Assembly: GCA_003415625.1 (NCBI GenBank) | Contig: PYIU01000004.1 | Coordinates: forward strand, 4,092,001 to 4,156,000 | Length of the DNA stretch: 64,000 nt | Reading direction: 5' to 3' | From: Aquanectria penicillioides | Lineage: Eukaryota; Ascomycota; Sordariomycetes; Hypocreales; Nectriaceae | Part shown: piece by piece, positions 1 through 11,270 of the stretch | Layout of the letters: each line of letters opens with the position of its first letter | How positions within the stretch are numbered: the stretch's first letter is position 1 | Notes under the pieces: generated by a model | Told to the model about the DNA's origin: nothing | Seen by the model: the letters and a program-made list of their open reading frames with translations, nothing else | The model's database searches: none | Translations under genes and position numbers: made by a program

Positions 1-1760
1 AACGCACATGGCGGCCCTGTCCCTTCAACCTGCGGGACACAGCATTGACTTACATACAGCTGTGGAGATGCACTTACAAGGACAAGACAGCTTTTCCTTT
101 TGCGACGTCAGAACTGGAGAGAGACAGAGGAGGACGGACCAGATCTCAGCTCTCATTCTGTCATGTCATATTTTTTTTAAATTATTTATTCAATTATTTA
201 CTTATTGGGTGCCTTTCATTTCAGTTGTCTAAGGACCCCTCGGGAGGAAGGGGGCTTTTTTTTTTTTTGGGGCGGGATCCAGTGACAGCTTGTCGCATCC
301 AGCTTGGACCAACGCCGAGCCCAGGAGGCTAAATTAAATTTAGTGATCATGTCAATGGAGGGAATGGACTCTGCGTGCATGTGACGGCTACGGAGTGCGG
401 CAGGATTCTCTGGTAGATTGACGATGCGGGATTGGATTGGAGGATCGGGGAGCACAGTTCCCGTGGACGAACAGCCTACCAAACTCGGATAGCGGGTGAG
501 TCATTCATCAACAAACGGACGATTGAGATGGAAGAGCCGGGTTCCGTGTAATATGAACGAGGGTTGAATGTGCCATGTGCCAATGGATGAGGCCGTGCGT
601 GGTATAGACGGCGAGAGAAAGGTGGATGTAGGATGGATCATGCTTGCTCGGCCGGTTGTGTGTGTGCCCCATGGAGATGAGATGCAGCTGCTGTGCGCGT
701 GTGTGCCGTGCCGCGTATGTACCTCGCACGAAGGGACCGAGCTTCTCGCGAGTCCTATTTCCGAATAGGGCTGGTGGATGTGACGAGAGGAGGAGCAGGA
801 GGATGATGATGATGATGATGATGATGATGGGGATGACAGCGGTTACGAAATTCTTGCTGACTGCTACGCCATAACAGAGTGAGAGAGGGGAAAGTGAAGG
901 GGTTAGGAATGGGAGGGATGTTGGTCATCTGGACAATCATCATCGGGCAGCTATCCTCTTTCCTCCCCCTCCCCCTCCCCTCCCCCATGCCTTCAGTCAA
1001 GCAGCTGGCCATTCAGTTAGTCGTACTCGGGATTCCAGATTGGCGGGAATAGGGCAATCGGCGATGAAAGGCATAGCGGCCGAGCATGGCGTTGATGATG
1101 ATGATGACGATGACGACCACACCCACCCAATCAATCAATCCTTCCCTCTCCCCTGCCCAGCAGGTTAGGGTGCAATAAATTTGCGCGCAATAGTCCGTAC
1201 AGATCGTGATCCCGTGGGATGGGCAATTCGCAGAAAATGGAACTCGACGAACAAGATGCGGAACGCTAGCTATGGGAAAACCACCGTCATGGCATGGTTG
1301 ACGTGCCAGGTTGGGCCCATAGTCGCCCAATTCCGCCAGACAATGGGCACACTGCCACGCGCTTCTGAGACGCCGCTCCCGCTTCCCGTTACCCGCCGGA
1401 GCGGCGCCGTCGTTGCAGAAGGGGGGGGGGGGGGGTTACACCTGGACAGTGGTGCTTTTTGGTTTTAGCTACGTCCGTACTCACTAGCTCCATGGCCTAG
1501 CGGGCTCCAGGGGGCTTCTACAGTGAGCAGAACGTATACGGTATAATGCACGTCTGTACAGTAGGTTTTGGAAATAGGTGCGCCGTTGCTTGAGCTTCAA
1601 CTCTTTGTATAATGTCTTGTAATTGTTTGAGAAACAGGGCGTGTTTTATTTCGTTTTAATCACTTGAAACCAATGAATCGATGATCGGCCATCAATTTGT
1701 TACTGTTTAATTGTGCGCCAAATGAAAAGAATATTTGATATCAATGATCGAGCCAACCTG

Positions 1761-1833
1761 TGTAAGCACCCACTGTACGTGCTTACATGTGCCTGTAAGT
1801 GCGTGTCAGCGGAAGCGCTGTAGTGCGCTACAG
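1761..1833. repeat. Short inverted repeats (two small hairpins)
   Basis: TGTAAGCAC at 1761-1769 pairs with GTGCTTACA at 1779-1787 (9-bp stem, 9-base loop). CTGTAG at 1818-1823 pairs with CTACAG at 1828-1833, and part of that unit is repeated directly afterwards. The role is unknown. They sit at the edge of an AT-rich patch and could be remains of a small mobile element. Confidence 0.4.
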
Positions 1834-4800
1834 TGCGCTACAGTGGCATCACGGCTCCCCTACCAGGCCCCGTCATGACCCTCATGGAACGCTCCATGGA
1901 AGAGGGTGCAAGCTTCCATCCCATCTGCATCCCCCGGGAATTTCGTACCTTTACCGCACTGGGTGCAGATAACCGGGTGCGCGGTCCCACGGACAGCCAC
2001 AGATCCATAGTGGAAGCGTCACCGTCACCGTCACCGCCCCCAGTTTCCTCCCCCGGGCGGGAATGATGGACGCGAGAAAGCATGGGGGGGGCAACGAGCG
2101 ACGGGGTGGGAGGAAGCACGGTGGACGATTTTGCGCAGGCGATGGCCGCTCCGTTGCTGGTGAGCGAGGCTGAGAAAGAGGCCAGCAGACTGCAAAACCG
2201 TCCCATGGGCTCCCGACATCACATGGCCCGGCGACGGGGAGCCGTTAAGACGACAAGTGCCCGGGACGGTGGACGATGGACGATAATTTTTCGAGATGGC
2301 ATTGCGGGTACCAGCCAGCGCAGCCTCTGCGCGGCGAGTGACCTCGCGCTTAACCGCCTCCACAAGCCGGACGGGACTATACGGTCGCCTCGTCCGTCCC
2401 GGCCCTCTCCGCTCACGCGTTTTCCTGCTCTGGCGTGGTGGCTCGTGGAACTGGAAATGGGCTGTTTGGCTCGAAATCAGACCACTTTTGACACATGTCG
2501 TCGAACGCTTGGGGCACCGTCCCCTCCCCTTGGGGGCCCTTCGCGGTCCCTTGCTAAACGGCATGTAGGTCACGATCTTGTTTTAGTTTTTCCTTCCCCC
2601 TTCCAGGGCTTTTTGGCCTTCTTTTGCTTTGTTCGGCACTGTCTCCATTCGCAACCGGCCGCCCGGTGTCACGCACGAACCCGCGGAGTTGGACCCCCGT
2701 TGCCAGGGGCGGTGATGGATCTCGATGACGGCGGTACGTATCTTTCCGATCTGACTGGGGGGGAGAAGGGGGATTCTCTCTACCCTGCCTGCGGGTGCGT
2801 TGTGCGTTGTGCGTTGTGCGTTGTGCCTGGTGTGCGCATGCGTGGGTGGCTGTTGCTTGTACATAGTGCACTAAATTACACCATGGATGACCTAGTTTTC
2901 GTCGTTTGAATGGCGGCGTGCAACCGTGTTGTTGGTTTGTAACGTTTATTCCACGGCATGTACGCCTTTAATTCCTGCCGGTACGATCGACAACTTGCGG
3001 CTGTATTCAATCCACAGGCATCTAGAATCTGTCTGTCTGTATCTGTTGGCGACGCTTCGGAATGTAAGGAGCCATATTGCAGGTTGTGCTCAAGATTCTA
3101 GATCTCATAGCCCAATAATCAAACCGGCCTTGATTGGCTGACGGACCCCGCATTATAGACGCTTCCCTTTTCGTAGTCCCCGTTTTCTGCGGCCTTGTGC
3201 AGGAACAAGGCCCTCAATTACCTACCGTTTCGCTAGACTCCGTTCCTACCGTCCAGTCCTGTCCTGTCCCTTTCGCCACGGCTGTTGCAGTCGGGACGCA
3301 ACTTACATACATGCCCAGTCCTGGAACCGGTCGGCGGGAAATGCCCCCCCCCGCTATGTCCCGCGGATGCCTGCCGGGACTGCAGAATGGGAGAATTCGC
3401 AAAAAGGGCAAAAAGCCAATGCCACGGATCTGTTGCTCTGAGCTGTAACCGCGACACACACAGAAAGAGAGCGGTCAGTGCGTGGAGATGGTCAGTTTGT
3501 GCTCCGGTGGTCAGCGATGAAGGCCTGGCGGTGTTGGTGCTGTGGGATGTTTTCTCGGGATCTGGCTTCGGGTTGCTTTGCTGCGTTGTCCCTTCGTCAC
3601 GCCCCTCCTCCCCCCCGTTCCTCATTCCGCCGCCTTGTGCCGTTTATGCTGATGGTGGGTGCGTGCTCTGTGCTCTGGCGTTTAATGCCGGTAGATAGGG
3701 GGATGGAAGCGATGGATTGGGATTAAGTTGCAAAGGGGGGGGTCATTGTCATGGACATCGTCATCGTCGTTCATTGTTTATTGCCTCGTCGTTCGTGTTG
3801 ACGGTCTCTTGGTCAAGGCCATGGCTTGTTTTTCCTGCTGCGCCGCCATGGTTATGGATCATCCTGTATGGTAATGCCTTTTTCCTTTTGTTTTGGTTCC
3901 AGGTTCAAGGGACTTGTGCTTCTGCCGGCAAAAGGGCATGACGAGCGCTGCTGACCCGGTCCTGTCATATTGCTGGGCGCTGGGATTGCGAGTCGAGAGA
4001 TGCCAAAAAGTCCGACTGGGCAGAGAGGCTATGACTCTACGCGGGCCTGTGATTGGCCAGAAACCGCAGTTATCCTAAAACGGCAGCCAGTGTAAATGCC
4101 ATGTGCACGGGTGGCAGCCACAGCTCGTTTGGATGAATTACCAATGCGGACGCTCAGCGAAAACATGAAATTTAGGAAAGTAGGCATGTAAACACAGGTT
4201 AGGTAAACGAAGTAATGGAAAGAGCGGATGAACAGAATATGTAGGCACCTGTAGTTTCAGGTTTTGCCTCAATTCATGACGGCAGTCACCTGTTATCACT
4301 CCATGAGATCACGCACGAAGAAAAAAAAGAAACGAAAACGCCAACATCCCGTCTTTCTGTTTCCAATTCAATCTCAGGTTCATCTTCAGGCAATTTCAAA
4401 ACATCACCACCCTCAATCCAAGACATGCACACACACTCACCACATTACCTATCGCCCTTACCCCTGCACAAAGCGGCCGGCAATACCGTGCACAAAAATT
4501 CCCACAGACCGCAGACCGCCACCACGTAAATCGTCAAGCGGGGGATGCACTGTACATACGTACGTACATACTGCTGCTGCACTATTTGCGTGCAGCTGTC
4601 AATCACCGACTTGACAACGGTCGCTGCAAGAGCAATCCCTGCCACGAAATTGAATCGCTCTCCAACCCTCGACGAGCGAGCTAAGAGTCTCCTTTTGATT
4701 CTCGCAGCTGATCTGATCAGGGCGCAACTACCACAGGCCGCCCATTGACCATGGGAAATGCGACACACTACGCGCGCTACCTCAGCTGGGCTGGATCCGC

Positions 4801-5735
4801 ACATCCGTCAGTGAGTCGGCGTTTGCTCGAGCCAACAAACTCGGCGAGATGAGGGAGGCGCCGCAAAACGCCGCAGCGATGCCGCAACGGCCGCCAAGCA
4901 AGCGACGGAGGGGAAGAGAGAACGTGGACTTGGGAGAGGGAGAAGGTGGCGGGTGTTTGCCGACACCACCATCAGAAGAGTGCCCCTCGCCGCTCGCGTC
5001 TCCCAAGCCCGATATGTTGAATTGCTTCTGCAATTTCAACCCCTCGTTGGGCACAAGGCAAAGTAAGGTTTGCAGCTCTCTGTGGCCTCCCCACGACTTA
5101 CCCACGGCATACCCACGTCCTCTCCGTCTCTCAACGATGTCCATCCCACGATTTGGCCCTGTACGAAAAGCAAAACGCAACCCACCCCTGGCCACCGGGC
5201 AGCGGGCCACCCTCCCACACCCCGGTCTCCCGAGCAGACCCTAGCACCAAAAAAACATACCACGGAATCCCTGGAAACCCGCAAAGTGCCTCCATCAATT
5301 TGCCCATGCTGTCGAGATTCCCATGGCCCAAGCCGACCCCCCATGTCTGTCCACCCGCGCCCACACATGGGCTCCGTCGGCTCCGTTGAGGGCGTCGTCG
5401 CCCATGCTTTGCCCATACGCCCATGTCCTGCCCACAGCCATGCCATGCCAGCACAGACAAAGACCGGCCAGCATGGGGCACAGGAAAAAAACAGGGGCAG
5501 CGGGCAGCAGGCGCCGCCTTGTCGTGTCGTCTCGTCCCAAAATCGTCGACAGCTCGTACCGCCCCGGCACCACGCCAAGCTCGGCACCCCCCGCCCGTCG
5601 ACCGGCCTGTCATACGACGCGGAGCAGATTCATCGGGCGCTCTCGCTCACCTTGCGCCCTACTCGCGCCGCAGCACTGCTCCAGCCGTGGTCGCTCCCTT
5701 TCCCTTGTTGCCCTCGCCGTCCTGTTGGGCCAAGC

Positions 5736-5742
5736 TATATAT
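5736..5742 (+). promoter_or_regulatory. Candidate TATA box of the bHLH gene
   Basis: A TATATAT heptamer lies about 520 bases before the start codon at 6259 in otherwise C/G-rich DNA. It is followed by a long C/T-rich leader. The match is by sequence only, no transcript start is visible, and a 5' UTR intron cannot be excluded. Confidence 0.35.
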
Positions 5743-6258
5743 CGCTCGCCCCGTCTCGCCATCCAAGTGTCTGCCCATCCCTCCCGTTGGTGGCCATGCA
5801 CTGATTGAATACATCACTCGAGACTCTCACCACCATCGTCCGCCACGCACCACCGACCGTCTGATATCCAAGGTCTTTGCCTCCTTTCTCGACAAAGCTT
5901 CTGCCACTTTTTTACGACGACAACAATAGATTTCTATCTTTACCACTTCTTAATCGTCTCATCGACTCATCTCATCATCATCATCAACACCATCCCTCTA
6001 ATCTTCTATTCCGTCGAACCGAGACTGCTCGTTTAACGCACACCCCCCAAACAACCCTCAAGCCACACACCCCCCTCTTTCCCTCTTCCTCACCTCCACA
6101 CATTCTGGTACCATACTACCGCATACCTCGCGCAACACTTCCGCGCATACACACACCCCCCTGGCCAGCAAGATCGACCGCCACATCCTCCGCCTCTAGA
6201 CATATCTCAGCAACAACCGGCACCACATCAGTCTACCATCGTCTTCACACTCGACACA

Positions 6259-7709
6259 ATGGCCGACGTATCATTCGACTACTTTGATCAGACCCAGCAC
6301 CAGAAACAGGTATGCCATATCTAGTTTACTCACTTTGAAACCGATACCCCTTCCAATTATGCGTTTTTCCTGCCCATTCACATGCAACCCCTTCGCCTCG
6401 CATCGTCCATCTCATCACCGATCCCCATCCCCTCCCTATGGTAATGCGCCCAGCAAAACAACCCTGGTCCGCTCCCCAACTTGCGTCCCTGGGGCCTCGT
6501 TTTTATGGCACACATAATGACCCCCTCATCCCCCCTCACCTCACCTCACTCTTCCTCATCAGGCTCCTTTACAAAGACTCAAGCCTATCTCGTCTTCTAA
6601 ATATCACGCCAACCCACTTCCAATCTATCCTGTTCCTGCCCTATCCTGTCTGCGCCCTATCCCCCATCTTCCCTATACAACCTTCTCTGTTCCCCACCGC
6701 GCTTGCTTCGCTAGCACACCACAAGCCACACCATATAACACAATACATCACTTGATTGCATCTTCTGCCAACAAGTTCCTAACACCCCCCTTCACAGAAC
6801 CTGGGTGTTCCTGCATCGCTCTACGACCCTGCAGACTTTAGCGGTGATTCGTCTCACTCTCCTGAATCTCCTCTCTCGCCTGTCTTCGCCAACCCCTACC
6901 AGCTTCCAGTCGCCAACGAGTGGGTCAGCTGGGACGACAAGGCAACACTCTCTCCTGATCTTGACGCACTCCCAAAGCAGGAGCCATTTGAAGGCATTAA
7001 TCTTTCTACTATCCCCTCCCGCAACAACAATATGGAACTCAGCCCTGCCATCAACCCCAACGACCTCGCTGGCACCATCCCCGACGCTGTTCCCTTCGGC
7101 AGAGTCGGACTCAACGACATTGACACTCAGCCTCTCTTTCAGACTCCCATGTCTTCCATCTCTCCTCAGCCTCAGATGCAGAACCCAATGATGGCTGATC
7201 CTACCATGAACCCCATGCCCGTCGTTCCCGCTGCCATGAAGGACCCGCGCAACCGATATCCTTCGCGCAAGCGCAAGTCCTCGGGTTCCGGAAGCACCTC
7301 TTCTCGATCTTCTCCTTCGCCTCCTCCCGCCACTCGCCGCCACTGCTCTCCCCCCAAGAAGACGGCCCACAACATGATTGAGAAGCGCTATCGAACCAAC
7401 CTCAATGACAAGATCGCCGCTCTCCGAGACTCGGTTCCCGCTCTCCGCGTCATGGTACACCGACTGGAGCAGCAGGGCGGCGAGGGAGTTGAGGATGAGC
7501 TCTGCGACGAGGATCTCGGCGGACTCGCCCCTGCCCACAAGCTCAACAAGGCCACCATTTTGAGCAAAGCCACCGAGTACATTGCCCACCTCGAGAAGAA
7601 GAACAAGAGCCTCGCTCGAGAAAACAACCAGCTCAGGAATCGCGTTGAGGGATTCGAGATGCTGGTGATGAGCCGCGACCAGGCGCCGCCTGCTGGTGTT
7701 TGGGCATAG
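6259..7709 (+). CDS. SREBP-type bHLH transcription factor (SrbB-like, no membrane anchor)
   Basis: Two exons, 6259-6309 and 6798-7709, encode 320 residues. The 488-bp intron (GTATGC donor, CACAG acceptor) falls after codon 17 in phase 0. The N-terminal half is Pro/Ser/Asn-rich and looks like an activation region. A basic helix-loop-helix domain lies at about residues 205-275. Its basic region reads HNMIEKRYRTN: the Tyr within EKRYR marks the SREBP subfamily, which can bind sterol regulatory elements as well as E-boxes. The loop is long and acidic, and a leucine-rich coiled helix follows helix 2. The protein ends soon after, with no transmembrane segments and no SCAP-binding region. It is therefore closer to the soluble fungal SrbB/SAH-2 type than to membrane-bound SREBP/SrbA. 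By analogy it may act in hypoxia, sterol, carbon or aerial-hypha regulation; the target genes are inference. Confidence 0.85.
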
Positions 7710-10700
7710 ATTGGAAACTTAGGCCCACACCGAAGCAAATTGGCATGCTCCCGTGTTATGATTTACGATATCCTGGAGTCTCTGGCGCAAAAGAGGAAAC
7801 GGAACAGAATCTGCAATTTTCAGAACTGGCGCATTTATTTGGAAAGCGCCTTTTACCTACGGGTATAGGCATTTTAAAACCTTGGGAAGGCAATCTGTTT
7901 TTTTGAATAGCAAACAAACGTACCAATCTCCAATATTACCTTTTTAATATTCTGATTCCCCAAAAAGCGTTTCTCACTAGTTTTGATTTTTTTATGTGAC
8001 ATGTGAATAAACCAAACTCCCGCGATCACTTTGATACTTTGAGAGCAACACTCCCAAAATCCAAAAGGCTCTTCATTGGGATGGCCAAACTCAATGGTAA
8101 TACAGAACGAATTTGATATTGTTCTCACGAGTTCCTGAGCGCAATAGCTGCAACCCGTCAGTTAGCTGGGGCGTCGTCGTCGTCGAGTCCCATGCGCATC
8201 TTCACAAGCTCAGAAACGACATCGGCACTTGAGCCGCATAGGACATGGATAGACGTATGTCAGCCACAGCAACCTGGCGTGATGGAGGGGCCACCGCCGG
8301 TTGACGTCAGACCACCATGGGCCGTCGCTCATGCGGTGGTGGGCCACGGTACCCGGGAGGGTTGGGAGCACATGGTCCCGGGGGCGGAGCCGTGACCGCG
8401 AGATTTCTCGTTCCACTTCTCGGCGATTTGGCGGGCGGAAGGCGGGAAGTGAGTCAAGGTGGGAGAGTGATTGAGTGATGGTGGTATGGTATTTTGTTAT
8501 TGATGGGGAGGGGGATGAGATGGGGGAGGGGTTGGGAAAGGACGAGAAAGGTTGGGAAGGGGTGGGTGAAGAGAAAAAGAGATTGAGGGTGATAGGTTAA
8601 GGGGGAACATGCTGGGAGTGGACGGATGAGGATGTGATGGGAGGATGAGGATGAGGGTGAGGCATGAGGTTGGGGATGGGCATGTGGTGGTGGGTGGTGT
8701 AGATGTTTTGGGTGGTGATGGAGGCAGTTGGTGGAGGGCCGTGGGGGGGGGGGATTGATTGTTGGTGATGAGGTGAGAAGAGTTACCTACACACTAGTTT
8801 CTTCATGTAACTTCACTGCGCTGCTTTATTGCTTGTAATATTGAATCATTGCTATTATGGCGTTGGACTTATACTCAGGTGATTGTGCAATGGACATCGA
8901 TAAGACATGAAGCACCTGAAGGAGGCTATATGGCAACTATGATTTTTTTTTTAGGGGGTGCTCTAACGCCAAACTTGGCCATGGTTTTACTAGATGTTCG
9001 AAACTGGACGAACAACTGCAGTGGCTGATGACTGATATCCCTATCTGGGAAGCTTGATCGCGTGGTGGTGGTGATCTCGAACTAACCAGCCACGAGAGCC
9101 ATCGGAAGGAGGTTACATCCGTGAAGAGGGAACCAATGGGCATGTACCTAGTTGACTTTCAAAGGGACTGCATCTGCGAGCCATACCGAGTACGAGAGAT
9201 CGCGATGAAGGTGGGCAAGGTCATGTCGACCCTGGCACAGTGGCTGATGGCAGAGTGGACTGAGATGTCCGGCAGATGGGGAAGATGGGGGGGGTGGCGG
9301 TATGTACTCTTTTTTTTCCGGGCTTGGCCTGTGGCATCGACTATCGATAACTTTGCTGCAACTGCTAAATGGCGTGCAGATGCACATCGTGGGCTGACGA
9401 GAGATGAGAAGTGACAGAGGTTGTGAAGAAAGTGGGTAATTAAGACCGTGTTATTCCCCAAGAGAGTGGATAACGGACAAAATGCTTAATTGATGGAGAA
9501 GAGAGGGAGGCATTAGAGGGGATTGATTGTGCTGAATTGGATTATCTGGTGATGATATATTGTGGTTGAGGAAGTTTTTGGTTGGAAGCAAACATCTCCG
9601 AGGCTTGTTCCTCCTTTCATCTCATTGCTCGTGGAGGCCTTTTACATGTGATTTATTGATTTTCGCATTCCTATCAATCGAAGATTGCAAAAATACCTGT
9701 CGTCGTATGATTTTTCAACCGACCTTAGAAGATATCTTTTGCTTTATTGCGCACTTTTCATCATACTCGACACTTTTGTCCCCCGGTGTTGGTCAGCCAG
9801 GCGCAGGCGAACGTTGTCAACCAGTCACATGGTCGTGGTGGTGCAACGTGAGTTGGCCAACACGCCATGTCATTGGCGAATTCGGCACCGAAATTCCCCT
9901 GCAGTAGTGTGGCCGCCAGCGAGTTGGTGTGAGCGAGAGTTGCGTCCGCAAAAGGTGAGCATCTAAGATGTTGAAAAGAGAAGGAAAAAAAAGCGACTTG
10001 GTTCGCCAGAGAAAATTAATTTTGATCTAGCCTGAGGCCTAATCTCCTGCGAGGCAGCTTCCACATGCCACCTTTCGGTCCTCTTATTGACCGATGCGTT
10101 GGCCATGACGGCTTTCTGCGCTCAGTTTGTCACCAAACCATGATTTGGTAATCATGGATGACAAAGCGGCTGGCCCAGACTGGCAAGGCACACTGAAGAG
10201 TGGGCAGATTGACCAATCATGAGGGTGAGATAGCACCAATTGTGGAGCCACCCGTAACGGTGCTTGGTTTTGGTTTTGGTGTTGGGCGCGGCTTGGGCTC
10301 CCTCTCACTAACAGCGCACTAACAAGCCACTAACATTTGGCTGAGCCAAACCCCGGGCTGTGCGCTATGAATGGCGTTGGCGATGCGTTAGCAATCAGGG
10401 CGCCAGGCAATAAGTCCGGGGAAAGAGGCAGTCGATCCAGTGCCGGATGACTCGAGTTTTCGCTCCGAGGCCACGTACTGAGACTCTTGGCTAGCGAATT
10501 AGCTTTTGTTAGAGTCGAGAGCTGTTCTTGTTTCGGCTCACCGGCCATACAGGCAACCAATATTCCGTGGCACGAACGAATCACGTTGAGTCGCGATGAT
10601 CTGTTTGTTCCTGCCTGTCCAGCACTGCACCCGAGGCGCCTATCACCTGCGAGCAATTCTGAGGCAGCATCTTGGCGACCATGCAGGCAGCAACGCCCAT

Positions 10701-11270
10701 GCAGGGCTGCGGCGTTTGTTGTAGACATGAACATGCACAATCGAGCTCTCAAGAACACGATAAAAGAGTAGAAAACCCACCAGAATACTCAAATTCTCAC
10801 TTCTCCTCAGTCAATTCAAACTCGCACAGACTCCTGCAAACATTCGCCATCCAATTCTGCCTGTAAAACTGCCCAGCGTGGTGCAGGTTGCTAATCCAGC
10901 CCTCTCATCTTAGGCTTTGGCTCCGCCACCCCAGCCGCACTACCGGTAGTTGCATCCCTGCTTGAGTGACATCGACGTCGACGATCTGGACATCAGCTGC
11001 CTATATCAACGACGTTGCCCTTCATCAGGTCATCCTCTCATTCTTCATCTTATCATCACAAACCATCAATCTCTGAATCGATACCCGGATATTCATCATC
11101 CACCGACTCGACGCCTGCTGTAATTGCCAGTACATCTGCACTATTGTACCTGATCCGCACTGAAATCACGGACATTACGGACTCGGCGCTCACGACTTAT
11201 TGATATATTTCACCCTCATTTCATCCAAACTCACAAAAAGAGCCCCTTTCGATTTCATCCCACCGCAATC
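7710..11270. other. Intergenic, no gene recognised
   Basis: No coding sequence with a known domain is visible on either strand. The part at 8440-8770 is extremely G-rich on the plus strand. The segment 10700-11270 is C/T/A-rich, with the usual look of a promoter and leader for the VIT-vWA gene that starts at 11271. The rest is unremarkable. Confidence 0.6.
8420..8770. other. Strand-asymmetric G-rich tract
   Basis: Over about 350 bases the plus strand is dominated by G with A and T and contains almost no C, including many runs of three to eleven G. Such a tract could form G-quadruplexes. Read on the minus strand it resembles the C/T-rich leaders of fungal genes, but no convincing minus-strand coding frame follows between 7710 and 8400. 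Confidence 0.5.

Larger units (their letters stand above)
1..6258. other. Intergenic, no gene recognised; upstream region of the bHLH gene
   Basis: No open frame here shows a recognisable domain, and long open frames overlap on both strands, as expected by chance in GC-rich DNA. It holds a GAT/ATG trinucleotide run near 800-830, a small AT-rich patch at about 1600-1760, and a 9-bp hairpin at 1761-1787. The last 450 bases before 6259 are strongly C/T-rich, typical of a fungal promoter and 5' leader for the gene that follows. I see nothing else that can be supported. Confidence 0.6.

Noticed and set aside
755..1012. Poly-histidine open frame
   Set aside because: Produced by the ATG/CAT trinucleotide repeat near 800-830; no protein features around it.
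2082..2909. 275-codon open frame on the plus strand
   Set aside because: Basic and proline-rich translation of GC-rich DNA with no motif, overlapped by several open frames on the other strand.
5070..5804. 244-codon open frame upstream of the bHLH gene
   Set aside because: Lies in C-rich promoter DNA and overlaps the TATA-like site; the translation is Pro/His/Arg-rich and featureless.
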